Of a stretch of DNA of 32,901 nucleotides, positions 22,441 through 30,244 are shown piece after piece. The position numbers were made by a program, and so were the translations under genes. Every line of letters starts with the position of its first letter. The stretch's first letter is position 1. The notes beneath the pieces are model-generated. The model did not search any database. It had not been told where the DNA came from and worked only from the letters and a program-made list of their open reading frames with translations. Source of the stretch: DATBGO01 sp050011895 (GTDB taxonomy: Bacteria; Actinomycetota; Actinomycetes; Streptosporangiales; Streptosporangiaceae); assembly GCA_050011895.1 (NCBI GenBank), contig JBEKIF010000050.1, positions 1-32,901 on the forward strand, written 5' to 3'.

Positions 22441-23612
22441 CCGAGCCAGCCGCCGGACGGGTAGCGCTTGCCACCATCGCGCGCGAATGGGCCCGCATCG
22501 GGATCATCGGTTTCGGCGGGCCGCCCGCGCACGTCGCCCTGCTCCGCAAGCTGTGCGTGGACAACAGGGGCTGGCTGCCGGCTCATGAGTTCGAGGATGG
22601 TGTCGCCGCCACCAACCTGCTCCCCGGCCCGGCTTCCACGCAGCTGGCGATCTTCTGTGCCTGGCGGCTCAGGGGGCTGGCGGGGGCGCTGCTCGGCGGA
22701 GTCTGCTTCATCGTGCCCGGCCTGGTCATCATCCTCGCCCTGGCCGCGCTCTTCCTGGCCCGCACGGTGCCGGCGTTGGTGCTCGGCGCGGCGGCAGGCG
22801 CGGGCGCGGCGGTGCCCGCCGTGGCGGTCAAAGCCGCCGTCGGCCTGGCCCCGGCCAGCTGGAACCGGGCCGGCCCGGATCGGCTGGCCGGGGCGAGATG
22901 GATCGCCTACCTGGTGGCGGGCGGGGCTGCGGCGGCGGTGATCGGGCCGTTCCTCGTCATCGTCCTGCTCGGCTGCGGGCTGATCGAGGTGGCAGCGCGG
23001 TTCCCCGGCGCGCCCCGGTCCGGCGGCCAGCGACCGGGCGCCGTGGCGCTGCTGGCGGCTCCGGCGGCCGCCACCGCCGGGCTCGGCGCGGTGGCCTGGG
23101 TCGCGTTCAAGGTGGGCGCCCTCTCTTACGGCGGCGGTTTCGTGATCGTCCCGCTGATGCAGCACGATGCGGTGATCACTTATCACTGGATGACCGGCGC
23201 GCAGTTCCTGAGCGCTGTCGCGCTCGGCCAGATCACGCCGGGACCGGTGGTCCTGACCGTCGCCGTGGTCGGTTATGCGGCCGCCGGCCTGCGCGGTGGG
23301 CTGCTCGCGACGCTCGTGGCGTTCGCGCCGTCATTCGTCTTCGTTATCGCCGGCGCGCCGCATTTCGGGAAGCTCCGCGCCAGCCGCCGCGTGCAGTCGT
23401 TCCTGACCGGAGCAGGGCCCGCTGCCATCGGCGCGATCGCCGGGGCCGCGATCCCGCTCAGTGCTGAGCTCAGCCATCTCTGGCAGGCGGGAGTCGGCGT
23501 CGCTGCCGCGGCATGGCTGCTGGCACTCCGCAAGGGGGTGGTCAGCGCGCTGCTTGGCGCCGCCGCCATCGGCGTGATCGCGGCGCTGGCCGGAGCCCCG
23601 GTCAGCCACTGA
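22437..23612 (+). CDS. chrA: ChrA-family chromate ion transporter
   Basis: This 391-residue inner-membrane protein has the two homologous halves of long-chain CHR transporters. The first half has IIGFGGPPAHVALLRKLCV and NLLPGPASTQLAIFCAWRL. The second has GALSYGGGFVIVPLMQHDAV and ALGQITPGPVVLTVAVVGY. CHR proteins export chromate, using sulfate-like recognition; some members may carry other oxyanions. The GTG at 22437 has no clear Shine-Dalgarno sequence and may be translated by coupling to the short leader frame. The last 23 bases of the gene, including the stop, are tandemly duplicated just downstream. Confidence 0.92.
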   Translation: MTEPAAGRVALATIAREWARIGIIGFGGPPAHVALLRKLCVDNRGWLPAHEFEDGVAATNLLPGPASTQLAIFCAWRLRGLAGALLGGVCFIVPGLVIILALAALFLARTVPALVLGAAAGAGAAVPAVAVKAAVGLAPASWNRAGPDRLAGARWIAYLVAGGAAAAVIGPFLVIVLLGCGLIEVAARFPGAPRSGGQRPGAVALLAAPAAATAGLGAVAWVAFKVGALSYGGGFVIVPLMQHDAVITYHWMTGAQFLSAVALGQITPGPVVLTVAVVGYAAAGLRGGLLATLVAFAPSFVFVIAGAPHFGKLRASRRVQSFLTGAGPAAIGAIAGAAIPLSAELSHLWQAGVGVAAAAWLLALRKGVVSALLGAAAIGVIAALAGAPVSH

Positions 23613-23635
23613 CCGGAGCCTCGGTCAGCCACTGA
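23590..23635 (+). repeat. 23-bp tandem duplication of the chrA 3' end
   Basis: The unit at 23590-23612, which includes the TGA of chrA, is repeated with one change at 23613-23635, giving a second, unused copy of the last codons and stop. It is an example of slippage at a gene end. Confidence 0.85.
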
Positions 23636-23674
23636 TCAGCGGAACTGCGGCGCTGAGCGGCCGCCAGCCGCAGG

Positions 23675-23860
23675 TCACGCACGGAGCCGGGCAGGGATCG
23701 CCGCGCCGAGCGCCCTGGCGACCGGCGGCGGGAACGCGTTCCCGACTTGCCGGTGGGCCGCAGTCTTGCGCCAGGAAAAGCCCAGGTATCGGGGAAGCCC
23801 GGCAGCCGGGCCACGCCGGCCGGCGGGGAGGTCTCCCACGCCGGTGGCAGGCGCACGGTC
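23675..23860 (-). pseudogene. DNA cytosine-5 methyltransferase C-terminal remnant
   Basis: The minus strand keeps two late motifs of a C5-cytosine methyltransferase in two frames. One is a RLPGFPDTWAFPG piece, matching the QGFPD-W region before motif X, at about 23815-23780. After a frameshift near 23775 the second reads KTAAHRQVGNAFPPPVA and then RALGAAI, which is motif X, ending at TGA 23675-23677. Motifs I to IX (SAM site, PCQ, target recognition domain) are absent, because the serpin gene on the other strand begins at 23911. This is a dead fragment, probably of a restriction-modification or phage methylase. Confidence 0.72.
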
Positions 23861-23910
23861 CGCCGTTGCGGGCAGCTGCGCGCGCGCCGGGACTGCGGCA
23901 GAGTGAGAAC

Positions 23911-25182
23911 GTGACCACAGCGACGGCAGCAGACCTCGCAGCGCCGCTGGCCGCCTACGCCAGGCGATTCCACGCGGCAGCCGGCGATGACCAGCACGCC
24001 GCCTCGCCGCTCGGTGCCTGGCTGCTGCTGGCGCTGTGCGGCCCGGCCTGCACCGGCGACGCCAGGTCCGAGCTGGCGCGGGTGCTCGGCTGCGAGATCG
24101 AGACCGCGGCCGCGACGGCGGCGGCGCTGCTGGCTCAGCCGCACCCGCTGGTCGCCGCGGCAGCCGGGGCCTGGCACCAGGAAGGCGCCATGACCGACGC
24201 GCTGGCCAGCTGGCAGGCCGGGCTGCCTCCCGCCATGCAGACCGGGCCGCTGCGGGATCAGGCACAGCTCGATGACTGGGCCACGCAGCACTCGCTGGGC
24301 ATGATTCGCAGGTTTCCCGTCAAGCTGACGCCTGACACCGTGCTGATGCTGGCCACAGCGCTGGCGACGCGGGTCTCCTGGCTGCGGCCGTTCGACCTGG
24401 CGCCGTCCAGCGCGCTCGGCCCGGACAGTCCGTGGGCGGCGCGGGTCCGCCAGGTGCTGCGCACCCCACCGCGCGGTGACTCCGGCCACCGCGACTCCGG
24501 CCACCGCCAGTTCATCGCCGCCACCCAGCTGGCCGGTGATGTCGCGGTGCACACCGCGCGTGCCGCAGGCGGCCTGCTGGTCACCTCGGTCGCCGCCGCG
24601 CCTGGTGTGCCCGCGGGCGAGGTGCTCGCGGTCGGCTACGAGATCGCGACCGCCGTGGCCGCCGGGCGGCTGCCGCCCCAGCGCTCGCTGTTCGATCTTG
24701 AACTCGGCGCGGGGCCGCTCTGGCTGCTGACCGAGCGGGCCGCGAAGGTAACGGCGGCGGGCGGCCGCGAGGAGCGCTGCACCGCAGTGCTGCCCGCCTG
24801 GTCCGCCGACAGCTTGCACGATCTCAAACGGCCTGGCCTCGGCTTCGATATCGCGGCCGGCGGCCTGGCTGAACTGCTCGGGATGCCCGCCCGCAACTAC
24901 CAGGCCAGGCAGGCCTGCGTGGCCCGTTACAGCAGGACCGGATTCGAGGCAGCAGCCGTAACCGCCATGGCGGTCACCTTGAGCACGCGGCTGCGGCCGC
25001 CGGGCGTGCTGCGGACGGCCGAGCTACGGTTCGGGCATCCGTTCGCCGTAGTCGCCGTCGCGGCCGATGAAAACCAGGGCCATAAACGAGGCACCGGCGC
25101 CAGTCCGTGGCACGGGATGCCGGTGTTCTCCGCCTGGGTCACCAGGCCGGAGGAGGCCGTCGAGCATCCGCCGTCCCGGTGA
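23911..25182 (+). CDS. Serpin-family protease inhibitor homologue
   Basis: This 423-residue protein looks like an actinobacterial serpin. The N-terminal helix region AYARRFHAAAG leads to SPLGAWLLLALCG and SELARVLGC. The reactive-loop hinge reads TGFEAAAVTAMAV, close to the classical GTEAAAATA form. The C-terminal FGHPFAVVAVAADE corresponds to the DHPF-type strand, and GMPVFSAWVT closes the protein. It has no signal peptide, so it is probably intracellular. The stretch after the hinge (TLSTRLRPPGVL) would hold the scissile bond, but P1 cannot be fixed. Non-canonical residues in the hinge leave open whether it is inhibitory. The GTG at 23911 follows CAGAGT by six bases, a leaderless-type geometry. 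Confidence 0.75.
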   Translation: MTTATAADLAAPLAAYARRFHAAAGDDQHAASPLGAWLLLALCGPACTGDARSELARVLGCEIETAAATAAALLAQPHPLVAAAAGAWHQEGAMTDALASWQAGLPPAMQTGPLRDQAQLDDWATQHSLGMIRRFPVKLTPDTVLMLATALATRVSWLRPFDLAPSSALGPDSPWAARVRQVLRTPPRGDSGHRDSGHRQFIAATQLAGDVAVHTARAAGGLLVTSVAAAPGVPAGEVLAVGYEIATAVAAGRLPPQRSLFDLELGAGPLWLLTERAAKVTAAGGREERCTAVLPAWSADSLHDLKRPGLGFDIAAGGLAELLGMPARNYQARQACVARYSRTGFEAAAVTAMAVTLSTRLRPPGVLRTAELRFGHPFAVVAVAADENQGHKRGTGASPWHGMPVFSAWVTRPEEAVEHPPSR

Positions 25183-25225
25183 CCCCACCACCTTCGATCC
25201 GCCGTCCGGCGGCGCCGTGCTGGTC

Positions 25226-25305
25226 GTGCCGCGCCTGACTGGTGCCGCGCCTGACTGGAACCGCGCCCGACTGGAACCGCGCCTGACTGGAACCGCGCCC
25301 GACTG
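25226..25305 (+). repeat. 16-bp tandem repeat, five copies
   Basis: Five units of the type G(T/A)(G/A)CCGCGCC(T/C)GACTG occupy the intergenic region between the serpin and decarboxylase genes, 36 bases before the likely -10 of the latter. The unit is not a multiple of three and lies outside coding sequence. Confidence 0.85.
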
Positions 25306-25340
25306 GTACTGGCGCATTGCCGGATCGAGCCCGAAGGTTC

Positions 25341-25346
25341 TAGGTT
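25341..25346 (+). promoter_or_regulatory. -10 box for leaderless decarboxylase transcript
   Basis: TAGGTT is followed by six bases and then the ATG at 25353. There is no Shine-Dalgarno sequence. This geometry indicates a leaderless mRNA. Confidence 0.5.
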
Positions 25347-25352
25347 TCGCCC

Positions 25353-26762
25353 ATGCACAGCGTGGACGAAACCACCGAGAAGATGATCCGGTCCGTGCTT
25401 GCCTACGCGGAGCGCAGGCTGCGGCTTGACCCGGTCCCGCTCGACGGCGCCCCGCGAGCTCCGGCGGAACTCGCCACCGCCCTGCATGGCCTGCTTGGCG
25501 ACGATCCCCACGATCCGGCGGACGTGCTCGGGCTCTACACGTCGACGCTGGCACCGGCGGTGATCTCGGCAGACAGCCCGCGCTTCCTCGGCTTCATCCC
25601 GGCTGCGCCGACCAAGGCGGCGCTCGCCTTCGACATGCTGGTGTCCTGCGCCTCGATCCAGGGCATCTCCTGGCTGGAGGCGGCGGGCGCGATCGAGGCG
25701 GAGAACCAGGTGCTCCGGCTGATCGCGGACCGGGCTGGGCTGCCGGAACCGGCCGGCGGCTGCTTCGTGTCCGGCGGCTCAGCAGCCAACCTTTCCGCGC
25801 TTGTCGTGGCGCGGGAGGTGGCAAAACGGAGACCGGGCAGCAGCGGCCAGCCGGGCGGCAGCGGCCAGCCGGGCGGCGGGCCGGCCGCGGCAGGCCCGGC
25901 CAGGCGCTGGCGGGCGGCCATCGGCGCGGACGCGCACTCCTCCATCACCAACACGCTGCGGATCCTTGAGATGGACGCGCTCATCGTGAGTACCGACGAT
26001 CACCGCCTCACGGGCGGCGCGCTGCGGGCCGCCATTGCGGCGGACGGTGATCCGTCGTCACTGGCGGCGGTGGTGGCCACGGCCGGGACCACCAATGCCG
26101 GAATCGTCGATGACCTGGCCGGGATCGCCGCGGTCGCCCGCGAGTACGGCCTGTGGTTCCACGTCGATGGCGCCTATGGCGGCGCGGCGCTCTTCGCGCC
26201 GAGCGTCCGCCGCGCCTACGACGGAATCGAGCACAGTGACTCGTTCGTCGTCGATCCGCACAAGTGGCTGTTCGCGCCCTATGACTGCGCCGCGCTCATC
26301 TACCGCGATCCGTCTGTTGCCCGGTCAGTGCACCGCCAGAAGGCGTCCTACCTCGACGTCATTCACGACAACCCGGCGGAGTGGAATCCCACCGACTACG
26401 CCTACCACCTGACCAGACGCGCCCGGGGGCTGCCGCTGTGGTTCTCGCTAGCGGTGCACGGTGTCAGCGCCTACACCGAGGCGATCGAGGCAGCGATAGG
26501 ACTGGCCCGCCAGGCCGCCGCGCAGATCAAGGCCCGCCCCTACCTGGAACTGGTCCGCGAGCCTGGCCTGTCAGTGGTCCTGTTCCGCCGCCGCAGCTGG
26601 GATCAGGGCCAGTACGCACGCTGGGCCGACGAGCTGCTCGCCGAGCAGGTGGCCTTCATGCCGCCATCGGCGTGGCAGGGCGAGCCCGTGGCCAGGTTCG
26701 CTTTCCTGCACCCGCGCACCACGATGACGCTGGTCAGCGAGATCCTCGACCGGATGGCGTGA
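25353..26762 (+). CDS. PLP-dependent group II amino-acid decarboxylase
   Basis: This 469-residue fold-type I PLP enzyme is of the aromatic-L-amino-acid / glutamate decarboxylase group. Key features are the SGGSAANLSALVVAREVA phosphate-binding loop, DAHSSITNTLRIL with the ring-stacking His (195), ATAGTTNAGIVDDL, Asp272 in WFHVDGAYGGAALF, and the Schiff-base Lys304 in VVDPHKWLFAPYDC. Substrate (Tyr, Trp, Dopa, Glu or other) cannot be assigned by eye. Residues about 161-183 (repeated SGQPGG units) are an in-frame insertion from an 18-bp duplication at 25836-25871. It is probably surface-exposed. The gene stands alone. Confidence 0.92.
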   Translation: MHSVDETTEKMIRSVLAYAERRLRLDPVPLDGAPRAPAELATALHGLLGDDPHDPADVLGLYTSTLAPAVISADSPRFLGFIPAAPTKAALAFDMLVSCASIQGISWLEAAGAIEAENQVLRLIADRAGLPEPAGGCFVSGGSAANLSALVVAREVAKRRPGSSGQPGGSGQPGGGPAAAGPARRWRAAIGADAHSSITNTLRILEMDALIVSTDDHRLTGGALRAAIAADGDPSSLAAVVATAGTTNAGIVDDLAGIAAVAREYGLWFHVDGAYGGAALFAPSVRRAYDGIEHSDSFVVDPHKWLFAPYDCAALIYRDPSVARSVHRQKASYLDVIHDNPAEWNPTDYAYHLTRRARGLPLWFSLAVHGVSAYTEAIEAAIGLARQAAAQIKARPYLELVREPGLSVVLFRRRSWDQGQYARWADELLAEQVAFMPPSAWQGEPVARFAFLHPRTTMTLVSEILDRMA

Positions 26763-26961
26763 CCGCGGCGGGACGAACAGGGCCGGTGCTCGCCCGGCCG
26801 CGCCAGCAACGCGTAGCCTGAGGGACGTATTCCTGCATGTGACCAGGCCGCTCGTGAACCGGGCAGCGAGCAGGCCGGCACTGCCACGGTCGTCAGGTCG
26901 GCGGCGGAGACGCGGCCGCAGGGGTTCTGCGGCCGCCCTGAGCCAGGGGGAGAGTGAGCGA

Positions 26962-27876
26962 GTGGCCAGCGACCCGGCCAGGCAATCCGCGGCACAGATC
27001 ACCGATCAGCTGCGGCCCGGCGGGCACGCCGACGTCGCACTGCGCTCCATGGGCCACCCGAATTCCATCGTACATCAGTTCGATTTCTTCGATGACAAAT
27101 ACGAGGGCCGGCGGCTCTTCTCCGAGCTGCTCGGCACCTTCTTCCTGGTGATCGTGGCGGTGGGCGGCGGAATGGTGAACGCGAGGTTCGGCGGTCATGT
27201 GATCCCCACCTCCGCAGCGGTGGTCGCGCCTGGCCTGATGGTGGCAGCGATCATCCTGTTCATGGGAACGGTGTCGGGTGCGCACCTGAACCCGGCAGTC
27301 AGCATCTCGTTCGCGCTCCGGGGAGACTTTCCGTGGCGCCGGGTGCCCGCGTACATCGTTACCCAGTTCGTGGGCGCGGTGCTCGCGACCTTGGTGCTGT
27401 GGGCGCTGATCGGCAAGCAGGGCAGCGCCGGGCTGACCCTGCCCGGGCACGGCATCCCCGTAGCGACCGCCATGGTCTGGGAGGCGATCCTGACACTCGG
27501 CCTGGTGAGCGTCATCCTCGGTACCGCATCCGGCGCCCAGCAGGTCGGGCCGCTGGCGGCGATCGGCGTTGGCGGCTACATCGCCCTGGCCGGGCTGTGG
27601 GGCTGGCCGGTCAGCGGCGCCTCGATGAACCCGGCCCGCTCCCTCGGACCTGCCCTTGCGCTCGGCGACTGGACCGGCTGGTGGGCTTACCTCGTCGGCC
27701 CGGTAGCCGGCGGTGCCATCGCGGTCGGGTGTGCATATATATTGCGCGGCCGGGGTGGCGGGCGGCACGGGACGGCAGCAGGCGAGGGCACGCTGGGCGC
27801 GCTCTGGAAGCCGGGGAGGTTGGGCAGCCCGATCGAGCTTCCCGGCGAGCGACCCGCATACGGCCCAGATGACTGA
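26962..27876 (+). CDS. MIP-family channel (aquaporin/glycerol facilitator)
   Basis: This is a 304-residue six-TM channel protein with both pore NPA motifs, GAHLNPAVSIS (residues 110-112) and GASMNPARSLG (223-225). R226, the selectivity-filter Arg, follows the second. The core is about residues 52-255. It has a 50-residue N-terminal extension and a 45-residue C-terminal tail that are longer than in classical AqpZ. Whether it passes water, glycerol or other small solutes is not decided by these motifs alone. The GTG at 26962 is preceded by GGGGGAG. The longer frame back to 26839 is Arg-rich and looks non-coding. Confidence 0.92.
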   Translation: MASDPARQSAAQITDQLRPGGHADVALRSMGHPNSIVHQFDFFDDKYEGRRLFSELLGTFFLVIVAVGGGMVNARFGGHVIPTSAAVVAPGLMVAAIILFMGTVSGAHLNPAVSISFALRGDFPWRRVPAYIVTQFVGAVLATLVLWALIGKQGSAGLTLPGHGIPVATAMVWEAILTLGLVSVILGTASGAQQVGPLAAIGVGGYIALAGLWGWPVSGASMNPARSLGPALALGDWTGWWAYLVGPVAGGAIAVGCAYILRGRGGGRHGTAAGEGTLGALWKPGRLGSPIELPGERPAYGPDD

Positions 27877-27994
27877 AGACGCGGGTGGTTCAGTGCACGT
27901 GCATCGGCACTTGCTTCCGCACATCGCGGGTGGGATGGTAACAGTGATGCGGGCGTGCCGTTCGCGTCATTTCGCCAGGTACTGAGGTTGGCAG

Positions 27995-28627
27995 ATGCAC
28001 CAGGCGCACCAGGCCGCGGCCGCCCGGGCTGCTCGCGAGCAGGATGGTGTGGTGCCGACGCAGCCGGGCCCGGGGGTGCCCCGGCGGGCTGTGGTGGTTC
28101 CGCCCCAGCCCGGCGTGGTCACCGATCCTAGGCGGTGGCCGCCACCGGTGTTACCTGCGCTTGCGGCGGCAGCGCCGTGGCGGCGGGCCATCCTGGTAAC
28201 TGAACCCGCGCCGGAGGCCGTCAAAGCGGCGCGGGAGTTCACGAGCGAAACGCTGCTGCGCTGGGGCCTGCGCGGGCTGATCCAGGACGCCACGGTCGTG
28301 GTATCGGAACTCGTCACCAACGCGCTGCGCCATGGAACGCGCTCTGGCGACGACGGAGCCGGCGGCACGCAGACCGAGCTGGTGCTGTGGGGCCGGGAAG
28401 GGTATCTGGTCTGCGTGGTGATCGACTCGAACGCCAGCCCCCCGATGCGCGCTCCAGCGGGCCTGGCGACCGAGGACGGCCGGGGCTTGCATGTCGTTCA
28501 GGCGCTCGCCGCCACGTGGGGCTGGACCGTACTCGGCATCGACCGCAAGGCGATCTGGGCTGTCATCCGCGCCCCGGATCCGGACAGCGAGCCTGGCGCG
28601 TCCGCGCCAACCGGACTGCCCGGGTAA
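27995..28627 (+). CDS. HATPase_c anti-sigma-type regulatory ATPase
   Basis: This 210-residue protein has an N-terminal Pro/Ala-rich region (1-60) and a GHKL ATPase domain of the RsbW / SpoIIAB-like type. The N box is VVVSELVTNALRHGT and the G box is EDGRGLHVVQALA. The domain is the kind widely expanded in streptomycete-type genomes, where it acts as serine kinase and anti-sigma factor or works with STAS-domain partners. No such partner is adjacent. The start ATG follows TGAGG at a good distance. Confidence 0.88.
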   Translation: MHQAHQAAAARAAREQDGVVPTQPGPGVPRRAVVVPPQPGVVTDPRRWPPPVLPALAAAAPWRRAILVTEPAPEAVKAAREFTSETLLRWGLRGLIQDATVVVSELVTNALRHGTRSGDDGAGGTQTELVLWGREGYLVCVVIDSNASPPMRAPAGLATEDGRGLHVVQALAATWGWTVLGIDRKAIWAVIRAPDPDSEPGASAPTGLPG

Positions 28628-28660
28628 ACACCATCCGGATTGCCCGGCGCTGGCCAGGAG

Positions 28661-29059
28661 TCAGGAACGCCCGGCTGCCGCGCACCTTATGCAGTGCCGG
28701 GCCGCGGGGCGGGCGAGCAGGCGCTCGTGACCGATCGGCTGGCCGCACTGCTCGCAGATCCCGTAGCCGCCTGCGTCGAGCCGGCTGAGCGCGGCGCCGA
28801 CGTCGACGAGATGCTGGCGGGCCTGATCGATAAGCGCCGCGACGTGCTGCCGCTCGAAAGCATTCGTCGCGCCCTCCGGGTCGTGCTCGTCGTCGGTGGC
28901 CGCGGACGAGGCGACGATCCCGTCGAAATCGCGGCCGAGCGCGCGGATCCTGGCCTCGGCGCGCTCATGTTCCGCTGCCAGCAGCGCTCGCGCCGCCGTC
29001 GGGCCGGGCCCGGGATCCCGCTCCGCCATCTCGCGCTCCGCCATGCCCAGCTCCGTCAT
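28661..29059 (-). CDS. DksA/TraR-type C4 zinc-finger protein
   Basis: This 132-residue protein has a coiled-coil-like helical region (about 20-95) and a C-terminal C4 zinc finger (GICEQCGQPIGHERLLARPA, then RHCIRCAA) typical of the DksA/TraR family. DksA binds the secondary channel of RNA polymerase; small actinobacterial members such as RbpA-independent DksA-like proteins have less defined roles. The N-terminal region contains the repeated MAERE/MAERD unit, encoded by the 15-bp array at 29021-29097. The start is therefore uncertain. ATG 29059 is chosen because GGAG precedes it. Confidence 0.85.
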   Translation of the reverse strand: MTELGMAEREMAERDPGPGPTAARALLAAEHERAEARIRALGRDFDGIVASSAATDDEHDPEGATNAFERQHVAALIDQARQHLVDVGAALSRLDAGGYGICEQCGQPIGHERLLARPAARHCIRCAAAGRS

Positions 29060-29097
29060 ATCCCGCTCCGCCGTGCCCCCGCTCCGCCGTGCCCCCG
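29021..29097 (-). repeat. Degenerate 15/16-bp array at DksA-like gene start
   Basis: Units at 29021, 29036 and 29051 (15 bp) and 29066 and 29082 (16 bp) share CTCCGCC(A/G)T. The 15-bp copies lie in frame within the start of the DksA-like gene and encode its repeated MAE(R)-type residues. The two 16-bp copies are upstream of the chosen start and break the frame. Confidence 0.7.
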
Positions 29098-29304
29098 CCA
29101 TGCACACCTAACGGGGCCGGTCCGCGCTGGATTCCTGCCGAGACCTTTCCGCCCCGGCCCCCCGCTCGCTCCGCCCCCGGTCCGGCCGGGCTCCCCGGCC
29201 TCCGTCCCGGTCCGCCCGGTTCCGTCCCGGTCCGCCACAGGGAGCGGGCCGCCACGCGGGAACCCGGGTGCGCGCAGCAGCCGATCGTCGGGCAGTCTTG
29301 TGCC

Positions 29305-30150
29305 ATGGCGGAGACACTCACCCTGATGGCGGTGCATGCGCATCCCGATGACGAAGCGTCGAGCACCGGCGGCGTGCTGGCCAAGTATGCGGACGAGGGA
29401 GTCCGGACAGTTCTTGTCACCTGCACCAACGGTGAGTTCGGCGACACGCCGACGGGAATCAAACCCGGTGACGACGGCCATGATGAACTCGAGGTGGCCC
29501 AGATCAGGCTGGCCGAGCTGCGGGAGTCCTGCAAGTACCTGGGCGTCAGCAACCTGGAACTGCTCGGCTATCACGATTCGGGGATGCCGGACTGGGAGTA
29601 CAAGCACCGGCCGGACGCGTTCTGCAACGTACCGGAGCACGACGTAGCGGTCCGCATCAGCGGCCTGATCGAGCAATACCGGCCGCAGGTAGTGATCACA
29701 TACGACGACAACGGCGTCTATCAGCACCCCGACCACGTGCACGCCAGCCGTGCTGCGGCTGCGGCCGTGGCCGGGACCGGCATCCCCGCCAAGCTTTACC
29801 TGACCGCGATGCGCCGCAGCGAATGGCAGGAGATCATGGAGGCGTTGCGGGACCTCGGGGCCGAGGTCCCTGGCGCCGACAGCCTCACCCCTGAGGAGCA
29901 GCGCCGGATCGAGGAATCCGAGCGCCGGATCAGCACCACCATCGACATCCGGTCGGTGCTCGAACGCAAGCGGGCGGCGTTGCTCGCGCACGCCAGCCAG
30001 ATCAGCGAATCGTGGTTCACCAAGATCCCGCAGGACCTCAGCGAGCGCGTATTCGGGCGGGAGAGCTTCATCAGGGCCCGCGATACGACAAGCGCGCCCG
30101 TTCCCGAAGACGACCTTTTCGCTGGCCTCCGGCCGGCAGCGTCCGCATGA
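29305..30150 (+). CDS. PIG-L family deacetylase (LmbE-like)
   Basis: This 281-residue zinc-dependent N-acetylglucosaminyl deacetylase-fold protein has the metal motif HAHPDDEASS near the N-terminus (His, Asp, Asp) and the second motif YQHPDHVHASRAAA. Family members include MshB and Mca of mycothiol metabolism and antibiotic amidases. This one resembles the Mca/MshB-like group in its first half (LMAVHAHPDDE, VLVTCTNGEFGD). Its true substrate is not clear, so I give no symbol. The ATG at 29305 has no Shine-Dalgarno sequence. A CAGTCT six bases before it fits leaderless expression. Confidence 0.88.
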   Translation: MAETLTLMAVHAHPDDEASSTGGVLAKYADEGVRTVLVTCTNGEFGDTPTGIKPGDDGHDELEVAQIRLAELRESCKYLGVSNLELLGYHDSGMPDWEYKHRPDAFCNVPEHDVAVRISGLIEQYRPQVVITYDDNGVYQHPDHVHASRAAAAAVAGTGIPAKLYLTAMRRSEWQEIMEALRDLGAEVPGADSLTPEEQRRIEESERRISTTIDIRSVLERKRAALLAHASQISESWFTKIPQDLSERVFGRESFIRARDTTSAPVPEDDLFAGLRPAASA

Positions 30151-30232
30151 CGGAGGGGCACCGGCCAATTTCACCGTTCCGTGACTGAATGGGGGTGATC
30201 GCCACGCCCGGGCGCACGCGGACCGGGTGGGC

Positions 30233-30238
30233 CAGACT
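30233..30238 (+). promoter_or_regulatory. -10-like box for hypF
   Basis: CAGACT ends six bases before GTG 30245. It keeps the most conserved A2 and T6 of the actinobacterial -10 element. The GGGAGG between the box and the start is too close to serve as a Shine-Dalgarno sequence. Confidence 0.35.
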
Positions 30239-30244
30239 GGGAGG

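Noticed and set aside
23675..24265. Complete minus-strand methyltransferase gene across the serpin region
   Set aside because: Only the motif X region is methyltransferase-like. The remainder of the frame is antisense to the serpin gene.
26839..26961. Longer N-terminus for the MIP channel
   Set aside because: The Arg-rich stretch lacks family similarity, and a good Shine-Dalgarno sequence precedes the GTG at 26962.
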